A stretch of DNA of 43,370 bases from Bacillota bacterium (GCA_023409955.1 JAEYQQ010000196.1:1-43370), one strand, 5' to 3'. Shown: positions 22,846-30,873, counted from the stretch's first letter. The notes: a model not told the origin generated them from the sequence alone. Program-made: numbers and translations.

Positions 22846-24633
22846 ATGGCGGAGTTCTTGGGCGGTTGGAAGCGCAGCCATATGTGCGGTGACATTCGCG
22901 AAACCATGGTGAATCAGGAAGTAACGCTTATGGGTTGGGTGCAGCGGTCCAGAAACCTGGGGGGCATACTGTTTGTGTGGCTTCGGGACAGGGCCGGTAT
23001 TGTGCAGGCGGTGTTTGACGTAAACACCTGTGATGAAAAAACCTTCAGCCTGGCCGGGGAGCTGCGAGGCGAATTCGTAGCCGCTGTCAAGGGAACGGTC
23101 GCCCTTCGGGCAGAAAATGCCATCAACAAAGACATGCCCACCGGCAAGGTGGAGGTTCTGGTCAAGGAACTGAAAATCCTCAATCGCGCCGACACCCCGC
23201 CCATCTATATTGATGACGATGCCAAGGAATCAGAAGCCCTGCGCCTTAAGTACCGCTATCTGGACCTGCGCCGTCCATCCATGCAGGACATGCTGCGCTT
23301 TCGGCATAAAGTGGTGTCTACACTCCGTAATCACATGGACTCTGAAGGGTTTGTGGAGGTGGAAACTCCGATTCTTACCAAATCCACGCCGGAAGGGGCG
23401 AGAGATTATTTGGTGCCTGCCCGGGTAAAGCCCGGTACCTTTTATGCGCTGCCCCAGAGCCCGCAAATTTACAAGCAGCTATTGATGCTGTCGGGCATGG
23501 ACCGGTATTATCAGGTGGCACGCTGCTTTAGGGATGAAGATGGCCGTGCCGACAGGCAGCCGGAATTTACGCAGTTTGACATGGAAATGTCTTTTATTGA
23601 GCCGGAGGACATTCAGGGCGTTGTAGAACGTGCTTATCAAACCGTGTTTCGTGAGCTTATGGGCATTGATATCGCCCTGCCACTGCCCCGTATGACCTGG
23701 AAGCATGCCATGGATACCTATGGCAGCGATAAGCCGGACACAAGGTTCGAGCTGCCCATATCCGACGTCAGCGAAACAGTGGAGGGCTGCGGCTTTACGG
23801 TGTTTGAAACTGCTTTGGCAGAAGGCAAGCGCGTAGTGGCCATCTGTGCAAAGGGTGCTGCTGACAAGCTGTCCCGCAAGGACATGGATGCTCTTTCTGA
23901 ATATGTGAAAACCTACCATGTGAAGGGGCTTGCCTGGGCCGCCCTGCAAAACGACGGCACGATTCGCTCATCTTTTGCCAAGGCTATGGCAGGGGACAGC
24001 ATGCAAAAGCTGCTGGACCATATGGGCGCTGAAAAGGGCGATGCGCTGTTTGTTATTGCTGATAAAAAATTCGTAGCACTAACCGCCATGGGCCAGCTGC
24101 GCCTGAAGCTGGGTGCACAGCTGAACCTCATTGACCGCAGCAAGTACAACCTGTTCTGGGTAACAGAATTCCCCCTCTTGGAGTGGAGTGAGGAAGACAA
24201 CCGATTCTCCGCCATGCATCATCCCTTCACCAGCCCCATGGATGAAGACTTTGCGTACATGGAAACAGATCCCGGCAGGGTCAGGGCCAAGGCATATGAC
24301 CTTGTCATGAATGGCATCGAAATGGGTTCGGGAAGCATCCGCATTCATGCCAGTGATTTGCAGGAGCGTATGTTCACACTGCTGGGCTTTACCAAAGAGG
24401 AGGCCTGGGCTCGCTTTGGCTTTTTGCTGGAGGCCTTCAAATATGGTACTCCACCCCACGGCGGCTTTGCCTTTGGCATTGACCGGCTGGTGATGATACT
24501 AAAAGGTGCGGAAAGCCTGCGGGATGTGCTGGCCTTCCCGAAAATTCAAAATGGCTCCTGCCTAATGATGGATACCCCGGCATCGGTGCATGAAGAGCAG
24601 CTGAAGCTTTTAAAGATCAAGACAGAGGCGTAA
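22846..24633 (+). CDS. aspS: Aspartyl-tRNA synthetase
   Basis: A 595-aa bacterial-type class II AspRS. The N-terminal OB-fold binds the anticodon (MGWVQRSRNLGGILFVWLRDR, here residues about 28-48). The catalytic core has RYLDLRRPSMQ, motif 2 CFRDEDGRADRQPEFTQFDME (about 226-246) and motif 3 GGFAFGIDRLVMI (about 541-553), and the bacterial GAD insertion lies between about 300 and 420. ATG 22846 follows GGGAGGAG. Length is normal. It is last in the T-box operon, and the leader's GAC specifier makes it the direct beneficiary. Whether it is discriminating or also charges tRNA-Asn cannot be decided without knowing if asnS or gatCAB exist elsewhere. Confidence 0.97.
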   Translation: MAEFLGGWKRSHMCGDIRETMVNQEVTLMGWVQRSRNLGGILFVWLRDRAGIVQAVFDVNTCDEKTFSLAGELRGEFVAAVKGTVALRAENAINKDMPTGKVEVLVKELKILNRADTPPIYIDDDAKESEALRLKYRYLDLRRPSMQDMLRFRHKVVSTLRNHMDSEGFVEVETPILTKSTPEGARDYLVPARVKPGTFYALPQSPQIYKQLLMLSGMDRYYQVARCFRDEDGRADRQPEFTQFDMEMSFIEPEDIQGVVERAYQTVFRELMGIDIALPLPRMTWKHAMDTYGSDKPDTRFELPISDVSETVEGCGFTVFETALAEGKRVVAICAKGAADKLSRKDMDALSEYVKTYHVKGLAWAALQNDGTIRSSFAKAMAGDSMQKLLDHMGAEKGDALFVIADKKFVALTAMGQLRLKLGAQLNLIDRSKYNLFWVTEFPLLEWSEEDNRFSAMHHPFTSPMDEDFAYMETDPGRVRAKAYDLVMNGIEMGSGSIRIHASDLQERMFTLLGFTKEEAWARFGFLLEAFKYGTPPHGGFAFGIDRLVMILKGAESLRDVLAFPKIQNGSCLMMDTPASVHEEQLKLLKIKTEA

Positions 24634-24679
24634 TGGAGCCAGGGGAATCTTGTATTCTGAACGTTTCCCCATAAATACC

Positions 24680-24786
24680 TTCGCACGAAACCGACGGTTA
24701 GTCCCTGCGAAAACTACAGCACTTGTCGCTGGTTTTCGATCTGTAGTTGGAGGGTTTTAACCCTTAACACCTCCCAAAAATTTTTG
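24680..24786 (+). other. Structured 3' region downstream of aspS
   Basis: Several complementary pairs crowd this stretch. TTCGCA (24680-24685) with TGCGAA (24706-24711) encloses AACC/GGTT. CGAAAAC (24708-24714) matches GTTTTCG (24732-24738), and AACTACAG (24712-24719) matches CTGTAGTT (24741-24748); these interleave, giving either a pseudoknot or alternative folds. GGAG/CTCC encloses GGG/CCC (24749-24774), followed by the palindrome CAAAAATTTTTG (24775-24786). I cannot match it to a known RNA family. Confidence 0.4.
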
Positions 24787-24795
24787 ACAGTCTGT

Positions 24796-24819
24796 GCCCC
24801 CTGAAGAGGGGGCTTTTTT
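24796..24819 (+). terminator. Terminator of the hisS-aspS operon
   Basis: GCCCCCT (24796-24802), loop GAAG, AGGGGGC (24807-24813), TTTTTT (24814-24819). A textbook intrinsic terminator. Confidence 0.9.
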
Positions 24820-24904
24820 GCTTTCCTCAAATGAGCGAGGGTATGTCCAAGCGCGATAGGGGGAAAATGCTCCTATGGACGAATATCCGGGGCATAGCTT
24901 CTGG

Positions 24905-24933
24905 TTGTCAAGCAGAACGAAATCTGATATACT
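24905..24933 (+). promoter_or_regulatory. Sigma-A promoter of the asp23 operon
   Basis: TTGTCA (24905-24910), 17 bp, TATACT (24928-24933), 31 bp before the ATG. Its position shows that the open frame upstream of 24965 is not translated. Confidence 0.75.
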
Positions 24934-24964
24934 AAGCCGTAACCGCAAGGAGGTGCGTTTTGGT

Positions 24965-25648
24965 ATGCCTTCAAAGAAAGACAATCTTCCCCTGAACGTG
25001 GAAAAAGATATCGAGACAACTGGACCTGGTACCATTACATACGCCAACGAGGTCATTGCCATCATTGCCGGTGTAGCAACTGGTGAGGTTGAGGGCATTG
25101 CCGGCATGAGCGCCAGTGGCGGAATTTCCGACATACTGGGCCGAAACAGGAACATCACCAAGGGCGTTAAGGTAGAGCTTGGCACTGAGGAAACATCGGT
25201 GGACCTGTACATCATCGTGGAATACGGTACGCCGATACAAAAGGCTGCTCACGACGCCCAGGAAAATGTCCGCAAGGCCATTGAGACCATGACAGGCCTT
25301 CGTGTCGTCCGGGTGGATGTGCACGTACAGGGCGTAAGCTTTGAAAAGGAAAACAAAGCACTGGAAAAGGGCATGGAGAGTGCAGCCCTGGCCAGCGGCG
25401 AGGTTTTCCAGAAGGCGCCGACACCCAAGGCAGAAGATTTAAAGCCAGAGTCTGCCCCTGTGGCTGCTGCCAAGGTAGAATTGGTGGATGAGCCTAGCGT
25501 GCCGGAGACCGAAATCGAAACCGATGAGCTTGCTGATGAGCTGGATAGAGAACTTGCGGCGGATGAAGATCTGCCCGAGGATACGCAAGCTGATCAAGCA
25601 TCTTATGAGGAAGCTAACGAGCAAAAGCCGGAAGAAGATAAGGAATAA
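24965..25648 (+). CDS. asp23: Asp23/Gls24 family envelope stress protein with acidic tail
   Basis: A 227-aa Asp23-family protein (YqhY/Asp23/Gls24). Residues about 20-125 form the conserved domain: GTITYANEVIAIIAGVATGEVEGIAG, VKVELGTEETSVDLYIIVEYG and VRKAIETMTGLRVVRVDVHVQG. In staphylococci, Asp23 is held at the membrane by AmaP and relates to cell-wall stress; in Bacillus YqhY is linked to acetyl-CoA carboxylase control. Here residues about 130-227 are an added low-complexity tail, very rich in Glu and Asp, likely disordered. ATG 24965 follows AAGGAGGTG. It heads the run asp23-amaP-DUF2273-nusB. Confidence 0.88.
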   Translation: MPSKKDNLPLNVEKDIETTGPGTITYANEVIAIIAGVATGEVEGIAGMSASGGISDILGRNRNITKGVKVELGTEETSVDLYIIVEYGTPIQKAAHDAQENVRKAIETMTGLRVVRVDVHVQGVSFEKENKALEKGMESAALASGEVFQKAPTPKAEDLKPESAPVAAAKVELVDEPSVPETEIETDELADELDRELAADEDLPEDTQADQASYEEANEQKPEEDKE

Positions 25649-25654
25649 AACCTA

Positions 25655-25690
25655 ACCGGCAGGCTCATCCTGCCGGTGGCTTTTGTTTTG
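25655..25690 (+). terminator. Intercistronic terminator or attenuator after asp23
   Basis: ACCGGCAGG (25655-25663) and CCTGCCGGT (25669-25677) form a perfect 9-bp stem with a CTCAT loop, followed by GGCTTTTGTTTT. It likely makes asp23 more abundant than amaP and later genes. Confidence 0.75.
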
Positions 25691-25725
25691 CCGGCAGGCG
25701 CTTTATATAAGGGAGGTGCAGTGCC

Positions 25726-26811
25726 TTGAAGCTGCGTTTCTGGGACCGCCTATTGTCAGCCCTGGAAGGGCTGTTGATGATCGCCACAGGGCTTGTATTC
25801 TTCCTATGGGCCGCCAAAGGAATTCCCGCTGCTTGGCTGGAGGTATTAACCGCCAAGGAAGTAAGCCGCGTTCTGTTCTTTTCGGCCCTTGGTGTCGGTG
25901 CGCTTTTAACACTGCTTGGTATGCACAGCATTTCCATACTGTTCCGCCGCAATCGGAAGAAGGGTTTTGTGGTGCAAAAAACGGAGCATGGCGATTTAAG
26001 CATCTCCATTCATGCCATGGAAAACCTGGTGCAAAAGTGCATTGACAAGCATCAGGAGCTGACAGTAGTCAGCAACCGTATCGCCAATACCCGGGACGGT
26101 GTGATAGTTGACCTGCGCATCGGCCTGGCCAACGGGGTCAGCATACCGCTGGTGGTCAGTACGCTGCAAAAGCAGATCAAGCAATACATAACGTCCTGTT
26201 CTGGGATTGATGTCAAGGAAGTCAAGGTAGAGGTGGAGACTGCCAACATTAAGGCAGAAAACTGCCCCTATGCCTTGCCGGATGCGCTGCTTCCCTCCGG
26301 TATGCCAGTAAAGCAGGCAGCCGAAGAACCAAAGCAGCCTAAAGCTGGGGTACCTCAGGCGTACCAGCAGCCGGTGCAACCTGCTGCACAACCAGTTCAG
26401 CCAGTTCAGCCTGCTCCGCAGCCCCATTATCCGCAGCCGGTACAGCCGGCAGCCCAGCAGGCGCCAGCCCCCAAGGCTCCGCCAGCTCCCAAAAGGCAGC
26501 AGGAGCACAAGCGGGGATATCAAGCTCCTCAAACACAGTTCCATCCCAATCAACCGGGGCACCAGCAGGTGTATAAGGTTCCGGCAGATTTGAAGGGGCC
26601 GGTATTCCCAGGGGCGGCCAATGAGGATAAAAAGCGCCCGCTGCATCAGCGGTTATTTGGACATAAAGAGCAGCCGGCCATCGTGCCAATGCCGCCGGAG
26701 CTTACAAAAAAAGCAGAGGTTCACGGTTTGAAAGAAGATCCCGCAAAGCAAGAGACACAAAAGGAAGAAGCCACCGATATCCGGGAGGAGACTGGCAATG
26801 AAGAACGTTGA
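25726..26811 (+). CDS. amaP: Alkaline-shock membrane anchor protein (AmaP-like)
   Basis: A 361-aa membrane protein. Two helices (about 9-30 and 48-72) form the N-terminal anchor, followed by an Asp23-like alpha/beta domain (about 80-180: GDLSISIHAMENLVQKCIDKH, IVDLRIGLANGVSIPLVVSTLQ, EVKVEVET). From about 195 on comes a Pro/Gln/Ala-rich tail with repeated QPVQPA units and many Lys/Arg. AmaP recruits Asp23 to the membrane. The start is TTG 25726, nine bases after GGGAGG (25711-25716); no ATG is available near it. It overlaps the next gene by 14 bp. The basic-proline tail here and the acidic tail on Asp23 are unusual additions and could interact. Confidence 0.85.
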   Translation: MKLRFWDRLLSALEGLLMIATGLVFFLWAAKGIPAAWLEVLTAKEVSRVLFFSALGVGALLTLLGMHSISILFRRNRKKGFVVQKTEHGDLSISIHAMENLVQKCIDKHQELTVVSNRIANTRDGVIVDLRIGLANGVSIPLVVSTLQKQIKQYITSCSGIDVKEVKVEVETANIKAENCPYALPDALLPSGMPVKQAAEEPKQPKAGVPQAYQQPVQPAAQPVQPVQPAPQPHYPQPVQPAAQQAPAPKAPPAPKRQQEHKRGYQAPQTQFHPNQPGHQQVYKVPADLKGPVFPGAANEDKKRPLHQRLFGHKEQPAIVPMPPELTKKAEVHGLKEDPAKQETQKEEATDIREETGNEER

Positions 26812-27037
26812 GGAGCTTCTCAAGGAACTGTTTAAGCCAGGCACGCCCCAGTATGGTATCCTTTGGGGCGTCGTATTTGTGTTGCTGGCGATACTGCTTC
26901 TGACCATCGGTTTCTGGAAAACACTTTTTCTTGTAATTTTGTTTTTGTTGGGCATGTTTGTAGGTGCAGTGAAGGATAAGGAAGCCTTTATCAAAAATCT
27001 GATAAATAAAATATTTCCTCCCCGGCGTGATGGCTGA
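26798..27037 (+). CDS. DUF2273 small membrane protein
   Basis: A 79-aa integral membrane protein with a hydrophobic core of two close helices (about 19-39 and 43-58) and a basic C terminus (KIFPPRRDG). The FWKTLFLVILFLLGMFVG segment is typical of DUF2273, a family found next to asp23 and amaP genes. It starts inside the end of amaP (14-bp overlap), so the two are translationally coupled. Presumed part of the Asp23/AmaP membrane complex. Confidence 0.85.
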   Translation: MKNVEELLKELFKPGTPQYGILWGVVFVLLAILLLTIGFWKTLFLVILFLLGMFVGAVKDKEAFIKNLINKIFPPRRDG

Positions 27038-27068
27038 TAGGGGAATGAACAGAACGGAGTGCTGATCT

Positions 27069-27503
27069 ATGGCGCGTACGACCGCACGGGCGGCGGCGAT
27101 GCAAATGGTATACGAGCGGCTGCTGGGTGGCCAGGGCGGCGATGAAACGCTGGATTTGGTGTATGAACATATGGGGCAAGGCGTGGAAGACAAGCCTTCT
27201 GCCGATGACCAGGCATACATTGAAGACGTGCTTCATGGCGTTTATGCTCATCAAGGCCAGATAGACCAGAGCATACAGGAATTTAGTGTGGATTGGTCCT
27301 TGGATCGCATGGCCAGGGTCGATCTGACCATTTTGCGTTTGGCTGTCTATGAAATTCTCTTCCGAAGCGATGTGCCGGGAAGCGTTGCCATTAATGAAGC
27401 GGTGGAGCTTGCAGGCAAGTATTCTGATCCCTCAGGCGGTCGCTTTATCAACGGCGTGCTGGGGTCAGTACTGAGGAAGAAAGAGGCGGCTGAGCGCAAG
27501 TGA
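27069..27503 (+). CDS. nusB: Transcription antitermination factor NusB
   Basis: A 144-aa all-helical protein that, with NusE/S10, binds boxA RNA and supports processive rRNA transcription. RTTARAAAMQMVYERLLGG at the start, DRMARVDLTILRLAVYEIL (about 77-95), VAINEAVELAGKYSDPSGGRFINGVLG (about 104-130) are diagnostic. ATG 27069 is 31 bp after the DUF2273 gene; the ribosome-binding site is weak (CGGAGTG further upstream). Its stop overlaps the GTG start of the next gene. Confidence 0.95.
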   Translation: MARTTARAAAMQMVYERLLGGQGGDETLDLVYEHMGQGVEDKPSADDQAYIEDVLHGVYAHQGQIDQSIQEFSVDWSLDRMARVDLTILRLAVYEILFRSDVPGSVAINEAVELAGKYSDPSGGRFINGVLGSVLRKKEAAERK

Positions 27504-28453
27504 AGGCCATTATTGGGCTGGATACAAGCTGTTATACCACGTCTGTGGCGGCGGTGGATGAATCAGGGCAGGTTATTGCCAGTATCCGCAGACTGCTGCC
27601 TGTTCCCATGGGGCAGCGGGGGCTGAAGCAGAGCGATGCAGTATTTATTCATGTGCGGCAGCTTCCGGAGCTGTTAGAAGAGATGGGAGCAGCTGTCCGC
27701 GGGTATGAGATCGCGGCCATCTGCGCCTCCAAAAAGCCTAGGGACGGGGAAGACTCCTATATGCCTGTGTTTTTAGCAGGGGATGCACAAGGGCGCGGCC
27801 TGGCCGCTCTTTTGAACATCCCCTGCTTTGCAGCATCTCACCAGGCGGGGCACGTTCGGGCGGCATTGGTCGATTCGGGGCTTGATGCCCCTTCTTTCCT
27901 GGCGGTGCATCTATCTGGGGGAACCACCGAGGTACTGGCCGTTGACGGGGATGCTATCCAGTGCATCGGCGGAACGCTGGATTTGCATGCCGGGCAGCTG
28001 GTGGACAGGATTGGTGTTATCCTGGGCCTGCCCTTTCCCTGCGGACCCCACCTGGAGGAACTGGCAGTAAAGGGACAAGCCCAAAGCCTGCTCAAGGCCA
28101 GTATGGCCAATAAGGACCTTCACTGCCATCTATCCGGTGCTGAGACCAAGGCGACACTCCTTTTGAAAAGCGGTGAGATTACACCGGAGGATGCTGCGGC
28201 GGAGGTATACGATTTTCTGGCCCGTACTGTAGCCAGGCTAATTTCGGCTGCCGGGCGGCAGTCAAGGATGGATAAGGCACTGGTAGCCGGCGGTGTGGCA
28301 TCCTCAAAGCTATTTCGCAAGCTGCTGATGCAAAGGCTTGCAAAGCTTGACCGTGGTATGAAGATCTATTTCGGTCAGCCTGCCTATTCCGGCGATAATG
28401 CGGTGGGCGTGGCGCTGTTAGGGCTTAGGCAATACAAAAAACAGCTAGGCTAA
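27500..28453 (+). CDS. TsaD/Kae1-like (peptidase M22 fold) paralogue
   Basis: A 317-aa ASKHA-fold protein related to TsaD, the enzyme that adds threonylcarbamoyl to tRNA A37. It has the N-terminal ATPase strand GLDTSCYTTSVA, the metal-binding HxxxH as ASHQAGH (about 112-118), LSGGTTEVL (about 139-147), a Gly-rich segment and the third metal Asp in SGDNAVGVA (about 297-305). It differs from true TsaD in the first motif (TSCYTTS where TsaD has TSCDETS), so a specialised or diverged role is likely. The start is GTG 27500, overlapping the nusB stop (GTGA). This gene is a regular neighbour of nusB in Clostridia, where it is usually annotated as an O-sialoglycoprotein endopeptidase, a misleading name. 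Confidence 0.82.
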   Translation: MKAIIGLDTSCYTTSVAAVDESGQVIASIRRLLPVPMGQRGLKQSDAVFIHVRQLPELLEEMGAAVRGYEIAAICASKKPRDGEDSYMPVFLAGDAQGRGLAALLNIPCFAASHQAGHVRAALVDSGLDAPSFLAVHLSGGTTEVLAVDGDAIQCIGGTLDLHAGQLVDRIGVILGLPFPCGPHLEELAVKGQAQSLLKASMANKDLHCHLSGAETKATLLLKSGEITPEDAAAEVYDFLARTVARLISAAGRQSRMDKALVAGGVASSKLFRKLLMQRLAKLDRGMKIYFGQPAYSGDNAVGVALLGLRQYKKQLG

Positions 28454-28485
28454 AGATTAGGTTATTGCTATGGGATAGTGATGAC

Positions 28486-28576
28486 ATATTGTAAGGGTTG
28501 CAATGAAGGGTCGATCACCCTTCATAATATTGTACCGACCTGCATTTCCGGTCGGGTTATAGGAAAGGGTGAAGGT
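28486..28576 (+). promoter_or_regulatory. folD leader with two hairpins and a possible 19-codon ORF
   Basis: TGAAGGGT/ACCCTTCA (28504-28511, 28517-28524) and CCGACC/GGTCGG (28535-28540, 28550-28555) form two perfect hairpins. ACCCTT (28517-28522) is also complementary to AAGGGT (28565-28570) in the folD ribosome-binding region, so the first hairpin and a sequestering fold compete. A 19-codon frame (28503-28562) behind AAGGG spans both hairpins. A weak promoter (TTGCTA 28464-28469, 16 bp, TATTGT 28486-28491) may also be present. Confidence 0.35.
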
Positions 28577-29422
28577 ATGGCAGCACAGTTGATTGACGGA
28601 AAACTGCTTTCCAGGTCGGTGAAGGAGCAACTTGCCAAAGAAACAGAAGAATTAAAAGCGTCTGGCGTTACGCCCGGACTTGCAGTGATCCTGGTAGGGG
28701 AAGATCCCGGCAGCCAGATCTATGTGCGCAACAAGGAAAAAGCATGCCAGGAAATCGGCATTGCCTCCACGGTGCTGCGCCTGCCGGAGACCACCACCCA
28801 GCAGGAGCTGGAAGATTTGATCCATCGATTTAACAATGACGAAAGCATCGATGGCATCCTGGTCCAGGTACCCCTGCCCCGGCATATGAACGAGGCTGCG
28901 GCCCTTTCCCTGATCAAGCCTGAAAAAGATGTAGATGGCTTTCATGTGGTGAACATGGGCAACCTTTTTGGCGGCATGGAGACCATTGTGGCCTGTACCC
29001 CCAAAGGGGTGATGGAGATGATCCATTCCACCGGTATTAACGTGGCCGGTAAGGAGGCCGTGGTGGTGGGCCGCAGCAACAATGTAGGAAAGCCCATAGC
29101 CATGCTGCTTCTTGCGGAAAATGCCACAGTAACCATGTGCCATTCCCGCACCAAAGACCTTGGGGCCCATACGAAACGGGCAGATATCCTGGTGGCGGCG
29201 GTGGGCCGTCCTGGGATGATCACCGGTGATATGGTAAAGCCAGGCGCCATGGTGATTGATGTGGGTATCAATCGGGTGGAGGGCAAAGTGGTGGGGGATG
29301 TGGACTTTGCTTCTGTTAAAGAGGTGGCAGCCTATCTATCACCCGTACCCGGCGGCGTGGGTCCCATGACCATTGCCATGTTGATGTCCAATACACTGCA
29401 GATTGCCAGAAAGCGCCTGTAG
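28577..29422 (+). CDS. folD: Bifunctional methylenetetrahydrofolate dehydrogenase/cyclohydrolase
   Basis: A 281-aa cytoplasmic enzyme that interconverts 5,10-methylene-THF, methenyl-THF and 10-formyl-THF, feeding one-carbon units to purine synthesis. Landmarks: LAVILVGEDPGSQIYVRNKEKA (catalytic Lys, about 56), DGILVQVPLPRHM (about 98-110), and the NAD(P) site VVVGRSNNVGKPIAMLL with CHSRT. The C-terminal PVPGGVGPMTIAML is highly conserved. ATG 28577 follows GGGTGAAGG. Upstream in-frame codons run through the leader hairpins and lack family similarity. xseA follows after 7 bp. Confidence 0.96.
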   Translation: MAAQLIDGKLLSRSVKEQLAKETEELKASGVTPGLAVILVGEDPGSQIYVRNKEKACQEIGIASTVLRLPETTTQQELEDLIHRFNNDESIDGILVQVPLPRHMNEAAALSLIKPEKDVDGFHVVNMGNLFGGMETIVACTPKGVMEMIHSTGINVAGKEAVVVGRSNNVGKPIAMLLLAENATVTMCHSRTKDLGAHTKRADILVAAVGRPGMITGDMVKPGAMVIDVGINRVEGKVVGDVDFASVKEVAAYLSPVPGGVGPMTIAMLMSNTLQIARKRL

Positions 29423-29429
29423 GATTGCA

Positions 29430-30665
29430 ATGAAAACCTATGACGGCGTATTGACCGTATATGATTTAAATGAATATGTCAGGCGAAGCCTTGCGGCTGA
29501 TCCCATGCTGCAGGGCATGCGCTTAAAAGGCGAGATCAGCAACTTCAAACGCCACACCTCCGGCCACTGGTACTTTTCCTTGAAGGATGAGCAGGCACGC
29601 ATTAACTGCGTTATGTTCCGCCAGCATAACTTTTCGGTACGCCTTTCGCCCAGGGACGGCATGCAGGTGGTGCTCACCGGCAGCGTGGGGCTATATCCCA
29701 GGGATGGCAGTTACCAGTTTTATGCCGAGGGCATGCGGGAAGACGGACTGGGCGACTTGTTCGTGCGCTTTGAGCAGCTGAAGGCGAAGCTGCAAAAGGA
29801 AGGCCTGTTCGATTCAGCCCGCAAGCGCCCCCTTCCGCTGCTGCCAAATAAGGTGGGCATTGTCACATCCCGTACCGGGGCAGTGATACAGGATATCGCA
29901 AGGGTCACCTGGCGGCGGCACCCAGGCATGAATCTTCTATTGTACCCTGTAAAGGTCCAGGGGGAAGGTGCGGCTCAGGAAATCGTTAAAGGCATTGAGG
30001 CCCTTGGCAAAACGCATGGAGTATCCGTGATTATTGTCGGCCGGGGCGGCGGTTCCATGGAGGATTTGTGGGCCTTTAATGATGAGGCTGTGGCCAGGGC
30101 CATAGCAGCTTGCCCTGTTCCGGTGATATCTGCCGTAGGCCATGAAACCGATTTTACCATTGCCGATTTTGCGGCGGATGTCCGGGCATCTACCCCTTCC
30201 CATGCGGCGGAGATGGCGGTGCCCATGCTGGATGATCTTGTGTATACCATCCGCCAGCTGTCCTCTCGGCTGCGCGGCGGTGCGGACAAGGTGTTGCTAT
30301 CAGGATCAGAGCGCTTGCTGCGAGCCCAGAACAGGCTGAAGGAAAGGCATCCCAATGCCCAGTTGCTGGTTGCCAAAGGCAAGGCAGATTTGCTGCTATC
30401 AAGGCTCCAAAACGCTGCGGCAGCCTCCATGATACAGCGCACCACAAGATTAGAGGCAGCGGAAGGCAAGCTGGCGGCCTTGGGTCCTGCTCAGGTGTTA
30501 AGCCGGGGCTATGCCTTGGCGATGCATCAGCATACGCCGGTAACAAGCGCAAAAGCGGTTGCATTGGGCCAGCGGCTGCAGGTGATATTCTCTGACGGTC
30601 AGGTGCTGGCCGATGCTGTGGACATTAAGGAGGGGAATCCCTTTGGCGAAAAGTCAAAAAGCTGA
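29430..30665 (+). CDS. xseA: Exodeoxyribonuclease VII large subunit
   Basis: A 411-aa nuclease subunit that, with several XseB chains, degrades single-stranded DNA from both ends. The N-terminal OB-fold has GEISNFKRHTSGHWYFSLKD (about 33-52), the catalytic domain has PNKVGIVTSRTGAVIQDI (about 138-155), IIVGRGGGSMEDLWAFND (about 199-216) and AVGHETDFTIADFAAD (about 235-250), and a long helical stalk precedes RGYAL near the C terminus. ATG 29430 (MKTYDGVLTVYDLNEY) is chosen on family start; the site upstream (AGGA) is weak and overlaps the folD stop. xseB starts inside its 3' end. Confidence 0.96.
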   Translation: MKTYDGVLTVYDLNEYVRRSLAADPMLQGMRLKGEISNFKRHTSGHWYFSLKDEQARINCVMFRQHNFSVRLSPRDGMQVVLTGSVGLYPRDGSYQFYAEGMREDGLGDLFVRFEQLKAKLQKEGLFDSARKRPLPLLPNKVGIVTSRTGAVIQDIARVTWRRHPGMNLLLYPVKVQGEGAAQEIVKGIEALGKTHGVSVIIVGRGGGSMEDLWAFNDEAVARAIAACPVPVISAVGHETDFTIADFAADVRASTPSHAAEMAVPMLDDLVYTIRQLSSRLRGGADKVLLSGSERLLRAQNRLKERHPNAQLLVAKGKADLLLSRLQNAAAASMIQRTTRLEAAEGKLAALGPAQVLSRGYALAMHQHTPVTSAKAVALGQRLQVIFSDGQVLADAVDIKEGNPFGEKSKS

Positions 30666-30873
30666 AAGCTTTGAACAGACACTAATGCGGCTGGAGGAGC
30701 TGGTAAAGACCATGGAAACAGGGGGCATGCCCCTTAATGAAATGCTAAAGGTATATGAAGAGGGCATGGCCTTATCCAAGACGCTGCAAAAGCAGCTGAC
30801 GGATGCCAAGGGCAAGCTGGAAGAATTAAGCGCAAAAGGGGAAGTATCCGAATCGGATGCGGCAGGGCTTTGA
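30643..30873 (+). CDS. xseB: Exodeoxyribonuclease VII small subunit
   Basis: A 76-aa helical hairpin protein: ESFEQTLMRLEELVKTMETG, then PLNEMLKVYEEGMALSKTLQ, the family pattern. The start is TTG 30643, eight bases after AAGGAGGGG (30627-30635), within the last codons of xseA (23-bp overlap), which couples the two subunits. Its stop TGA overlaps the TTG start of ispA. Confidence 0.93.
   Translation: MAKSQKAESFEQTLMRLEELVKTMETGGMPLNEMLKVYEEGMALSKTLQKQLTDAKGKLEELSAKGEVSESDAAGL

Noticed and set aside
26380..26480. Tandem DNA repeat in the amaP tail
   Set aside because: The QPVQPA units vary in codons and spacing. It is a low-complexity coding stretch, not an exact DNA repeat array or CRISPR.
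28490..28576. ZTP or THF riboswitch upstream of folD
   Set aside because: Neither the ZTP core (CCGGGGAG-type loop) nor the THF aptamer strands are present; only two simple hairpins are seen.
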